Below, one piece after another: positions 55,340-63,367 of a stretch of DNA of 64,000 bases. The notes beneath the pieces are model-generated. The model ran no database searches and had not been told where the DNA came from. It saw only the letters and a program-made list of their open reading frames with translations. The stretch spans positions 601,501 to 665,500 of the forward strand of contig NC_022571.1 in assembly GCF_000473995.1 (NCBI RefSeq), read 5' to 3'. The position numbers were made by a program, and so were the translations under genes. Source of the stretch: Clostridium saccharobutylicum DSM 13864. Its GTDB lineage: Bacteria > Bacillota > Clostridia > Clostridiales > Clostridiaceae. The stretch's first letter is position 1. Each line of letters begins with the position of its first letter.

Positions 55340-55511
55340 TCTAAAAATGTTGTTTATTAGACTATATCCTTTAACATTTCGCTTGTTAATTTATTTCTTA
55401 AATGCAATTTGGATTTCACAAATCAAAAAAGATTTTTGAAATAAATTATAAAAATGAAGAGGAGATGGCAATATATCAAACAACAGCATAATCAAAGCTT
55501 AGAAGAATCCA

Positions 55512-55679
55512 ATGTATAGCTCTAAATTAGATCAAAGCATAGCAAATCCAGCAGGAGATACAATGGGTGAACTTAATGATCTTGAGCTAGGTGAATTAGC
55601 AGGAGCTTTTTCATCACGAAACATCTGTACTGCTATAACAGAGTCCACATATTTGACTGCAATTTGTTGTAGCAACTAA
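55512..55679 (+). CDS. Putative type II lanthipeptide precursor (orphan LanA)
   Basis: 55 codons. The leader (residues 1-32) contains NPAGD at 12-16 and ELNDLELGELAGA ending at 32, a double-glycine-type (GA) cleavage site. The same NPAGD-x3-EL pattern occurs in the leader of the haloduracin alpha precursor HalA1. The core (33-55) begins FSSRNICT and ends LTAICCSN: four Ser, four Thr and three Cys in 23 residues, allowing up to three lanthionine rings, with a CCS end reminiscent of the lacticin 481 group. The ATG has only a weak ribosome-binding site (AGAAGAA), and frames upstream are closed by TAG. No lanM, lanT or second precursor is visible in the window. The upstream LanFEG-like transporter fits an immunity role. 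Confidence 0.7.
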   Translation: MYSSKLDQSIANPAGDTMGELNDLELGELAGAFSSRNICTAITESTYLTAICCSN

Positions 55680-55680
55680 A

Positions 55681-55727
55681 AAATAGATATAAAGGTGTTC
55701 TAAGAAACACCTTTATATCTATTTTTT
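55681..55727 (+). terminator. Terminator of the lanthipeptide-like gene
   Basis: Perfect 19-bp arms (55681-55699 with 55706-55724, AAATAGATATAAAGGTGTT and complement) around a 6-base loop, ending in T residues 2 bases after the stop codon. Confidence 0.92.
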
Positions 55728-55822
55728 AATATTTATCTATTTGTAACTAAACGCATACTTTTAGTGTTGCTACAAAACATAGTCAAGAAAGGTTGGATTA
55801 TCAAAAAAAGTTTATTTGAATA

Positions 55823-55957
55823 GGCATTGATGAGTTAAATAACTATATGAAAAGAACGAATAAGCGAAGTTTCTATGTCTATGTTTGCATTAAGCGTTAA
55901 GAAAAAGCTTGATGATAAGAATCAAATTAATTTAGAAGATTTACTTAATGTATGGTA
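55823..55957 (+). pseudogene. Possible gene remnant after the lanthipeptide-like gene
   Basis: GIDELNNYMK in one frame is followed, after a one-base shift near the AAAAG at 55850, by ERISEVSMSMFALSVKKKLD and DKNQINLEDLLNVW ending at TAA 55955-55957. The composition looks protein-like but I do not recognise a family. No ribosome-binding site. The rest of 55728-56175 holds nothing I can support. Confidence 0.25.
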
Positions 55958-56175
55958 ACTGAGTTCTTAATTTCAGCAATTGCAATTATATGATTGGTAT
56001 TTACAGTGTTTATATATTATGTTAATTTACTTATATATTTCCTAAAAATAGTATACGATATATCTATGACAAGTGTATGATGTTTTAATATGCAACAGAT
56101 ATGTAGTGAAAATAGATAGCAAAGGAATTAAAAAGTAGAATAAGATTGATATTATTTATAGGAGGGTAGGGCATT

Positions 56176-56853
56176 ATGAACAAAATATTAATCGTAGAGG
56201 ATGATCCTAAAATTAATAAAATGATACAAACTTTATTAAGAAAAAATCAATATATTGCAGTATCTGCATTTTCTGGTACAGAGGCGCTTTTGTTATTGGA
56301 AAAAGAGTCTTTTGATTTAATTTTATTAGACTTAATGTTGCCAGGATTAAGCGGTGAAGAAATTTTAGTGAAGATTAATGAACAATCTCAAATTCCTATT
56401 ATATGTGTATCAGCAAAAGATGATTTAAATACTAAACTTGAACTTATTAGATATGGGGCTGATGATTATATAACAAAGCCGTTCAATAATGAAGAATTAA
56501 TTGTGCGGATAGGTGCAGTATTAAGAAGAATGAATAAGGGGACAACAGCAGATAAAAACAATATATTCCGATTTAAAGATTTGGTTTTAGATAGTGAAAA
56601 TCATATTGTGACTATTAATGATGAGCCTATTGAACTTACTGTAAAAGAATATAGGATATTAGAATTATTAATTAGTAATCCTAAGAAAGTATTTACAAAA
56701 CAGAATATATTTGAGAGTGTTTGGACTGAAGAATATATTATGGATGAAAGAGTAGTTACAGTGCATGTTAGTAATTTGCGTAATAAATTAAAACCTGGAG
56801 AAGAATACATAAAAACAGTTTGGGGAATAGGATATAAAATGCAGGACAATTAG
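56176..56853 (+). CDS. OmpR-family response regulator of the second peptide-resistance module
   Basis: 225 residues. Receiver pocket VEDDPKIN, phospho-acceptor in LILLDLMLPGLSG, CVSAKDD and TKPFN; winged helix ELTVKEYRILELLISNPKKVFTKQNIFESVW with TVHVSNLRNKLKPG and TVWGIGYK. Similar to BceR/VanR-type regulators of cell-envelope antibiotic response. AGGAGGG precedes the ATG. Its cognate kinase is apparently the gene at 62074, separated by four transporter genes. Codon usage is that of the host, unlike the first module. Confidence 0.9.
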   Translation: MNKILIVEDDPKINKMIQTLLRKNQYIAVSAFSGTEALLLLEKESFDLILLDLMLPGLSGEEILVKINEQSQIPIICVSAKDDLNTKLELIRYGADDYITKPFNNEELIVRIGAVLRRMNKGTTADKNNIFRFKDLVLDSENHIVTINDEPIELTVKEYRILELLISNPKKVFTKQNIFESVWTEEYIMDERVVTVHVSNLRNKLKPGEEYIKTVWGIGYKMQDN

Positions 56854-56966
56854 CTTACAAAACTTTATACTTTCTTGATAAATTCTAAATTCTATTTTAA
56901 TATCTTTCATTTATCATTTAAATATAGGGCTAAGGCATAATTACAGAAAGTAAGAGGTAAAGAAAT

Positions 56967-57872
56967 ATGAGATTAGTATTAAAAACTAATGGTTTGACTA
57001 AAAAATATGGGAAACAAATAGCTGTAAATAATGTTAATTTAAATATTGAAAAGGGAGATATTTATGGTTTAATAGGGAAAAATGGTGCGGGTAAAACAAC
57101 AATTATGAAAATTGTTTGTGGATTGATTTATCAGAGCCAAGGTGATATTCAACTGTTTGAAAGCAGCAATTTAGAAAGAAGCAGGAAAAGAATGGGGTGT
57201 GTTATTGAACAGCCAGCGCTTTATCCTGGAATGACAGCAAGAGAAAATTTGATTTATTATGATAAGTTGCTTGGTATTACAGACTATGGTAATGTAGATG
57301 AAGTTTTAAGCTTGGTTGGTTTGCAAAATACAGGCAAAAAGAAAACTAAAGCTTTTTCCATTGGCATGAAGCAGCGTTTATCCATTGCAATTTCTTTATT
57401 AGGTAATCCTGATTTTCTTATCCTAGATGAGCCTATTAATGGATTAGATCCTTCTGGTATCAAGGAAGTGAGAGAATTACTATTAAAACTAAATAGAGAA
57501 AATGAAATTACTATCTTAATTTCCTCTCATATCTTAGGAGAGCTTGCTAAGATTGCAACAAAATATGGAATTATAGAAAATGGAGTACTTGTTGATGAAT
57601 TTGCAGCTGTGGAATTAGAAAAACGTTGTAAAAAATGTCTTTCACTAGTAGTTAATGATTCAGAAAAAGCAGCTTATATTATAAAAAATAATATCAAAAG
57701 TACTGATTATAAAGTATTTGATAAAGGCAAAATTTGCATTTATGATTGTTTAGATATACCAGAACAGATTAATAAAGAATTGGTTGAAAATGGTGTTTTG
57801 GTATCAATCCTCACTTTAGAAGGACAAGATATAGAAAGTTATTTTGTAAAGATGATGGGAGGAGATAAATAA
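56967..57872 (+). CDS. BcrA-type ABC transporter ATPase
   Basis: 301 residues. Walker A GLIGKNGAGKTTI, signature AFSIGMKQRLSIAI, Walker B FLILDEPINGLDP, His switch SSHIL, and a C-terminal extension ending in IESYFVKMMGG as in BcrA/LanF proteins. With the next gene it should form an exporter for bacitracin-like or lantibiotic peptides. The stop codon overlaps the following start by one base (TAATG). Confidence 0.9.
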   Translation: MRLVLKTNGLTKKYGKQIAVNNVNLNIEKGDIYGLIGKNGAGKTTIMKIVCGLIYQSQGDIQLFESSNLERSRKRMGCVIEQPALYPGMTARENLIYYDKLLGITDYGNVDEVLSLVGLQNTGKKKTKAFSIGMKQRLSIAISLLGNPDFLILDEPINGLDPSGIKEVRELLLKLNRENEITILISSHILGELAKIATKYGIIENGVLVDEFAAVELEKRCKKCLSLVVNDSEKAAYIIKNNIKSTDYKVFDKGKICIYDCLDIPEQINKELVENGVLVSILTLEGQDIESYFVKMMGGDK

Positions 57873-58627
57873 TGATAAATGTAATATCAAGTGAATTTTA
57901 TAAAATATTTAAAAGTAAAATCTTTTATGTAATTTCAATAATATTGCTAGCAATGAATGTTATTTCTTTTGTTTCTTTGCTTGTACAAAAAATAAATTCT
58001 TCTTCTAAGATAAAAGAACAGCTTGTAGGAACAGGAATCTCAAATTACCAAGAATCTTATAACGCAGATTTTGTTTTTTATATCATTCTTATTTTTATAG
58101 CGTTCCTAATTACTGCTGAATATGCAAATGATAGTATAAGGCAAATGGCTTGTCATGGAATAGCTAGATGGAAATTAGTACTCGGTCAGTATATAGCTAT
58201 GTCTTCTGTAATTACAATAGTTCTATTAGGTTTTGGTATTTTAAATTTATTATCATATACAGTATTGTCTCAATTAGGAAAAGTTGATGTAGTAAAATTT
58301 ATTATCATGAATTTCGGAATACTTTGCATGTTTTGGGGTACTGCAGGTATTGGCACTTTTTTATCTTATTTATTAAAAAATGGAGGCATTACAATTATAG
58401 TTTCTATTTTAGTTGTGATAAGTAGTAACTTAATAGCAAATTTGCTTGCTTTTTTAACAAAAAACAACATTTTTGCAACATATAATCTTAGCAGTATGCG
58501 TAAAACCATAATTGATCTTACTTCAAAATCAGAGGATGTTATGATTTGTTCAATTGTATTTTTATTAATTGGAATTGTTGCAGTTTTAGGATCGAGTTTA
58601 TTATTTTCAAAAAGAGATGTAGATTAG
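57872..58627 (+). CDS. ABC-2-type permease partner of the BcrA-like ATPase
   Basis: 251 residues, six membrane helices (IFYVISIILLAMNVISFVSL; ADFVFYIILIFIAFLITAEY; VITIVLLGFGILNLLSYTVL; and three more). N-terminal NVISSEFYKIFKSK is typical of ABC-2 permeases of this group, and EYANDSIRQMACHGIARWK is the cytoplasmic coupling region. Only one permease gene is present, so it probably works as a homodimer. Confidence 0.87.
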   Translation: MINVISSEFYKIFKSKIFYVISIILLAMNVISFVSLLVQKINSSSKIKEQLVGTGISNYQESYNADFVFYIILIFIAFLITAEYANDSIRQMACHGIARWKLVLGQYIAMSSVITIVLLGFGILNLLSYTVLSQLGKVDVVKFIIMNFGILCMFWGTAGIGTFLSYLLKNGGITIIVSILVVISSNLIANLLAFLTKNNIFATYNLSSMRKTIIDLTSKSEDVMICSIVFLLIGIVAVLGSSLLFSKRDVD

Positions 58628-58708
58628 GCACAAGAAGGATTAAAAGTACAGTTAAATAGATAATAAAATTTTTAAGAATGTATGGTAAAAGTGAAAGGAG
58701 AGAATATT

Positions 58709-59392
58709 TTGGATATATTAAGAACAGAAAATGTTTCAAAAATCTATGGAATTGGTGATACAAGAGTTACTGCATTAGATAAGTTGAATTTGAAAATAAG
58801 CAAGGGGCAATTTGTCTCAATAATTGGTCCAAGTGGATCAGGGAAATCTACACTTCTTCATATGCTAGGAGGTGTGGATCGTCCTACAGAAGGTAAAATA
58901 TATATAGAAGAAACTGATATTTCATCAATGAATGAAACCGAGTCTGCTTTATTTCGACGACGAAAAATAGGATTAATTTATCAGTCTTATAATTTAATCT
59001 CTACACTGAATGTAAAAAAGAATATACTATTACCTATGTTGTTAGATAGTATAAAACCTAATCAAGAGGAATTTGATCATCTTGTAGAGATGCTTGGTTT
59101 AACAGAAAGGCTTAATCATTTGCCAAGCCAGCTTTCTGGCGGACAGCAGCAGAGAGTTGCTATAGGACGATCATTAATTTATAAACCATCAATTATTTTG
59201 GCTGATGAACCTACGGGTAATCTTGATAGGAAAAATACAAAAGCAACTCTTGACTTGTTGAAACTTTCAAATAAGGAATTCAACCAGACAATTGTGATGA
59301 TCACACATGATGAAGAAATTGCATCATCAGCTGATAGAGTGATTACAATTGTTGATGGAAGAATAGTTTCAGATGAGGTGAACAAGAAATGA
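58709..59392 (+). CDS. MacB/LolD-type ABC transporter ATPase
   Basis: 227 residues. Walker A GPSGSGKST, Q loop YQSYNLIS, signature LSGGQQQRVAIGR, Walker B ILADEPTGNLD and the His switch MITHDEE: the MacB/BceA-type class 7 ATPase, different from the BcrA-like one two genes upstream. TTG at 58709 is chosen since AAAGGAGAG lies 6 bases before it; the ATG at 58682 has no ribosome-binding site. The stop codon overlaps the start of the permease gene as ATGA. Confidence 0.9.
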   Translation: MDILRTENVSKIYGIGDTRVTALDKLNLKISKGQFVSIIGPSGSGKSTLLHMLGGVDRPTEGKIYIEETDISSMNETESALFRRRKIGLIYQSYNLISTLNVKKNILLPMLLDSIKPNQEEFDHLVEMLGLTERLNHLPSQLSGGQQQRVAIGRSLIYKPSIILADEPTGNLDRKNTKATLDLLKLSNKEFNQTIVMITHDEEIASSADRVITIVDGRIVSDEVNKK

Positions 59393-62025
59393 AAATTATG
59401 AATGAATACACATATCACAAAATAAAAAAGAATAAGCGATATACAATTTCTATACTAGTTGCGATAACAATTGCTTCCGCATTGTTGTGTTCATTATCTA
59501 TATTTTTATATTCTATATGGGATACAAAGGTAACCTCAACAATTGAAAAAACAGGTTATTGGCACGGAGAATTATGGAATTCTATATCAGGTGATAAATT
59601 GAAGTATATCACAGAAAACCCAGATGTTGAAGCTACAATGGTTAAAGGAAGTTGGGTTACTGCTGAACTTTCTAATACCAAACGTCCATATCTTTTAATG
59701 AGAGATGCAGATAAAAATTTTTGGAGTGACATGAATTTAAAAAATAATCTTACAGATGGTAGCCTTCCTAAAAAAGCTGGAGAAATTGTTGTGTCAAAAT
59801 TATTCTTTACAGATAATCCCACATATAAAATTGGCGATAAGCTAACACTGCCCATAGGTAATCGTATGTTAGATAACAAAGTAATTTCAACTCAAGATTA
59901 TAAAAAGCCTGGTGAAACTTTTAAGACAACTGGAACTAAGACTTATACAATAGTTGGTGAGTTAGATGTTTCTGGAATATCAGCTTATCCGGGGTATATT
60001 GCTATGGGATACTTGGATGTTTTGAATATTCAACCCAGTGATGAACTTACGGTTTATATGCGTTTTGTGAACCCTCGTAAAATATATAATACATTACCAG
60101 AGATTGCAGAATACGTTGGATTAACCAAAAACGAATATGGACAGTATGGAGTTATGTATAATAGCCAGTTATTAAATTTATATGGAATTAGCGATAAAAG
60201 TAGTACAAATACTCAACTTGTTATAATTTTAGCAATAGCAGTAACTCTGTTTTTACTAATTATGGGTGCATTTGTTCTTATTATTTATAATGCATTCTCA
60301 TTGTCTTCTAATAGTCGGATTAAGGAATTGAGTATTTTAAAAAGTTTAGGGGCAACACCAAGACAAATTAAGTATTCTGTACTTTATGAAGGATTTTTGT
60401 TATGGATTGCTCAACTACCAATTGGCTTAATAATAGGATATACATTTAGTTATCTTGTATTCTCTAGAGTTAATGGAATTCTTAGCATTTCAGAAGATTA
60501 TAAGAACATAAATGTTTCTTTATCTTGGGTAGTAATTGCTTTTTCTGTAATAAGCTCGTTAATTACTGTTTTAGTCTCAGCATATATTCCTGCAAGAAAA
60601 GTGGCAAAAGTGCCAGCCATTTTTGGAATACGCCAGAATAGCCAAGTAATAAAAGTAAAAAAAATGAAACGTAATTTAATAATCAAGAGAATATTTGGTA
60701 TAGAAGGTGAACTAGCAGCTTCGCAATTTTCAGCTAATAAGAAGAGCTTACGTACAGCTGTTTTATCTCTTTCAATGTGCTTTATCTTAATATCAGGTTA
60801 TATTAATATTATTTCAATATATAATTTTGCTGATTCTAAGAATAACAAAGTAATTAATCATGATATTACGCTTAATTTAAATATTATGGATGAACCAAGT
60901 GATAAAATGCTTAATGAAATTCTCTCGTTACCTGAAGCTCAAGATAGTGTGGTTAGAAGGCAAGTATGTACTTCAACCTATGTGACATCAGATCAGGAGT
61001 CAGATATTTTTGCTGAATCAGGTGGATTTGATGGAGTAAACTCCAATAAGTATAATGTATTAAAAGAAGATGGAAAGTATAGAATTACAGTAAATTTAGT
61101 AGGCTTAGGTGATGAATCATTTAAGAAGTATTGCACAGAAATTGGCACTGATTTTGAGAAATATTATAAAGAAGGTACAGCAACAGGTGTATTGCTAAAT
61201 AGCACATATCATACCCCTGCTAATTCGAAAGTCATACAACAAATACATTTGTTAAATATAAACCAGGGAAGTAAAATGCTTTTATATGAAAAAGTAGAAG
61301 ATGATATGAACACAAATAATAAATTTGATGTTCAAATAGGTGATGTTACAGATATTTCTCCAAGCGACCTGGGAACTGCTAGATATAGCCTAGCTTTTAT
61401 TGTTCCTATGAAAAATTATCAGCAGATAGTTAGTGATTTTTCACCTGATCGAAAGCTTGAGTCTAATAGGGTATCAATTGATTTGTTAGTGGGAGATAAG
61501 GCTAGTCCAAACGTAAAAGAAAAATTGACACAGATTTGCAGTGCCTACTTGGGATCAGAAGATTTTAACATATGGAGTTTAGTGGAAGAAAGAAATCATA
61601 AAGAATTAGTTCAAAAAGCTGTTGCAATTAGTGTTTCTGCTGTTGCATTAATGATTGGGATAATTGGAATTTTTAATGCATTTTCTATCGTTTCGAATAA
61701 TATAAGGCTTCATAGAAAGGAATTTGCTATGCTTAGGTCAGTTGGATTAACACCTAAAGGATTAAATAAAATGCTGATATTGGAAGGTCTGTTCTTTGCA
61801 TTAAAACCAATTATTATTAGTATTCCAGTGGTGTTTATTATTTGTTGGTATATGTTAAGATTAACATCAATAACATGGATTGAGTTTTTAGCTGTTTTTC
61901 CAGGTAAAGCAATTTCAATTTATTCAATGCTAATATTTGTGGCTATACTTTTGTCATATTGGTTTTCTTCTAAATCCGTTAAACAAAACAATATTATAGA
62001 AGCGATGAAAGACGAAATAGTATGA
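59389..62025 (+). CDS. Large FtsX-family (MacB-PCD) permease
   Basis: 878 residues. An N-terminal helix (ISILVAITIASALLCSLSIFLYSIW) precedes a MacB periplasmic-core-like domain (to about 270), a first FtsX block (IILAIAVTLFLLIMGAFVLII, RIKELSILKSLGATPRQIKYSVLYEGFLLW), a middle helix near 460, a second extracellular domain (about 480-735) and a second FtsX block (FAMLRSVGLTPKGLNKMLILEG and the last three helices). The doubled architecture differs from BceB, which has ten helices and one long loop. With the preceding ATPase it probably moves or senses an envelope-active peptide. Confidence 0.87.
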   Translation: MKIMNEYTYHKIKKNKRYTISILVAITIASALLCSLSIFLYSIWDTKVTSTIEKTGYWHGELWNSISGDKLKYITENPDVEATMVKGSWVTAELSNTKRPYLLMRDADKNFWSDMNLKNNLTDGSLPKKAGEIVVSKLFFTDNPTYKIGDKLTLPIGNRMLDNKVISTQDYKKPGETFKTTGTKTYTIVGELDVSGISAYPGYIAMGYLDVLNIQPSDELTVYMRFVNPRKIYNTLPEIAEYVGLTKNEYGQYGVMYNSQLLNLYGISDKSSTNTQLVIILAIAVTLFLLIMGAFVLIIYNAFSLSSNSRIKELSILKSLGATPRQIKYSVLYEGFLLWIAQLPIGLIIGYTFSYLVFSRVNGILSISEDYKNINVSLSWVVIAFSVISSLITVLVSAYIPARKVAKVPAIFGIRQNSQVIKVKKMKRNLIIKRIFGIEGELAASQFSANKKSLRTAVLSLSMCFILISGYINIISIYNFADSKNNKVINHDITLNLNIMDEPSDKMLNEILSLPEAQDSVVRRQVCTSTYVTSDQESDIFAESGGFDGVNSNKYNVLKEDGKYRITVNLVGLGDESFKKYCTEIGTDFEKYYKEGTATGVLLNSTYHTPANSKVIQQIHLLNINQGSKMLLYEKVEDDMNTNNKFDVQIGDVTDISPSDLGTARYSLAFIVPMKNYQQIVSDFSPDRKLESNRVSIDLLVGDKASPNVKEKLTQICSAYLGSEDFNIWSLVEERNHKELVQKAVAISVSAVALMIGIIGIFNAFSIVSNNIRLHRKEFAMLRSVGLTPKGLNKMLILEGLFFALKPIIISIPVVFIICWYMLRLTSITWIEFLAVFPGKAISIYSMLIFVAILLSYWFSSKSVKQNNIIEAMKDEIV

Positions 62026-62073
62026 TTCTTAGATTTGTTATAGATATAGTTTAGTTCAAATAAAGGAGTTAAT

Positions 62074-62985
62074 ATGAAATATATTTGGGTATTCACAACT
62101 TTTTTGTTAATGTTTATGTTTATTACGCTTATTTTTTATCATTTATATTATCGCATGAACATAAAGCATATTACAAAACAATTAGAGGAAATAATGAATA
62201 TAACTGATACTAATCAGCGTCTAACAGTTATAGCAAAGCAAAGGGATATTGCAAATTTAGTAAATATACTCAATTATTTAGTGAGGGATATCAGAATGTC
62301 TCGTATAAGAATCAAAAGGCTAACTATGAATTTTAGACAGAGTATAATTAATATTTCACATGATTTACGTACACCGTTGACAACTGCTAGTGGATACATT
62401 CAAATGCTCCAAACAAGTGTTACAGAAGAAGAAAGAGAAGAATATTTAAGGATAATATTAGAACGTCAAAATATGGTTAAAATGCTATTGGAACAATTAT
62501 TTGAATATGTACGAATTGAATCAGGTGAGATTATTTATGAACATGTGCCTATGGATGCAAAAAAAGTTTTTATAGATACACTTGCTATGTATTATGATGA
62601 TTTTAACAAGAAGGGACAAGAACCAACTGTTCATTTACTAGAAAAACCATGTATAATACTAGGAGATGAACAAGGGGTAAAAAGAATATTTTCAAATATA
62701 TTATTTAATGCAGCTATACATGGTAATGGAGGATATTGTTTTGAAATCCAGGAGTCAGATAGTTATGTATTTACTTTTTCTAATATTAGTGAACCCATGA
62801 GTAGCGATGATTTAGATAATATTTTTCAACGTTTTTACACAAAGGATCAATCTAGAAATAAAAAGACTACAGGTTTAGGACTGGCAATAGCTAAGGAAAT
62901 TACCATGCAGTTAAATGGTAAAATAGAAGCTTTTTATAACAATGGTAAATTCTCAATATCTATTTCGTTCCCTAAGATTTCATAA
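62074..62985 (+). CDS. Sensor histidine kinase of the second module
   Basis: 303 residues. One N-terminal membrane helix (FLLMFMFITLIFYHLYY), a HAMP-like stretch, HisKA with NISHDLRTPLTTASGYIQ and HATPase with NILFNAAIHG (N box) and TTGLGLAIAKEI (G2). The usual D-x-G-x-G (G1) box is replaced by FSNISEPMSSDDL, a variation seen in kinases of this peptide-sensing type. There is no extracytoplasmic sensor domain, implying that the transporter detects the signal. GGAG precedes the ATG. It probably phosphorylates the regulator encoded at 56176. Confidence 0.87.
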   Translation: MKYIWVFTTFLLMFMFITLIFYHLYYRMNIKHITKQLEEIMNITDTNQRLTVIAKQRDIANLVNILNYLVRDIRMSRIRIKRLTMNFRQSIINISHDLRTPLTTASGYIQMLQTSVTEEEREEYLRIILERQNMVKMLLEQLFEYVRIESGEIIYEHVPMDAKKVFIDTLAMYYDDFNKKGQEPTVHLLEKPCIILGDEQGVKRIFSNILFNAAIHGNGGYCFEIQESDSYVFTFSNISEPMSSDDLDNIFQRFYTKDQSRNKKTTGLGLAIAKEITMQLNGKIEAFYNNGKFSISISFPKIS

Positions 62986-63045
62986 GATATGAGCAATCAA
63001 AACATGATATAAGTTAATTAGTGACATTGAGCAATTTTATTTTGT

Positions 63046-63091
63046 AACAACATTTGTTTATACACTTTAGAATTTATAAACAAATGTTGTT
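63046..63091 (+). terminator. Terminator of the second peptide-resistance module
   Basis: CAACATTTGTTTATA (63048-63062) pairs with TATAAACAAATGTTG (63075-63089). Confidence 0.75.
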
Positions 63092-63188
63092 TGGCTTCAG
63101 CAAGTTATTTCAAAAACAGTAAACATTCAGTAAATGTTTTGGTTGAAATTTAATTGTTTTTCGAATAAACTACCAATATGAATTTATA

Positions 63189-63353
63189 TTAGGCACATGA
63201 AAGAAAATAACAAGTCCAAAATTCCATGAGTATTTTGCATCAGGCAAGGAAGGGGATTTGTCTCATAGCGGGCTATTAGAGGAATGCTCTAACGTAGCAT
63301 GATGCAAAATAGGCTTGGTAGATGGACTTGTTATTTTTTTGAATGTGCCGTAA
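63189..63353. repeat. Family A intergenic repeat, best-preserved full-length copy
   Basis: TTAGGCACATGAAAGAAAAT, AACAAGTCCAAAATTCC, ATGAGTATTTTGCATCAGGC; right TGATGCAAAATAGGCTTGGT, GGACTTGTTATTTTTTTGAA, TGTGCCGTAA. About 165 bp. Confidence 0.88.
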
Positions 63354-63367
63354 TGGGGGGGAATTCA

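Noticed and set aside
55347..55439. 30-codon frame ahead of the lanthipeptide-like gene, considered as a second precursor or leader peptide
   Set aside because: Hydrophobic, no Cys, no double-glycine leader, no ribosome-binding site.
55448..55478. GAGGAG followed by ATGGCAATATATC as an upstream start of the lanthipeptide precursor
   Set aside because: That ATG is in another frame and stops after eight codons, and the spacing to GAGGAG is too short. It could only matter if a frameshift exists, which I cannot establish.
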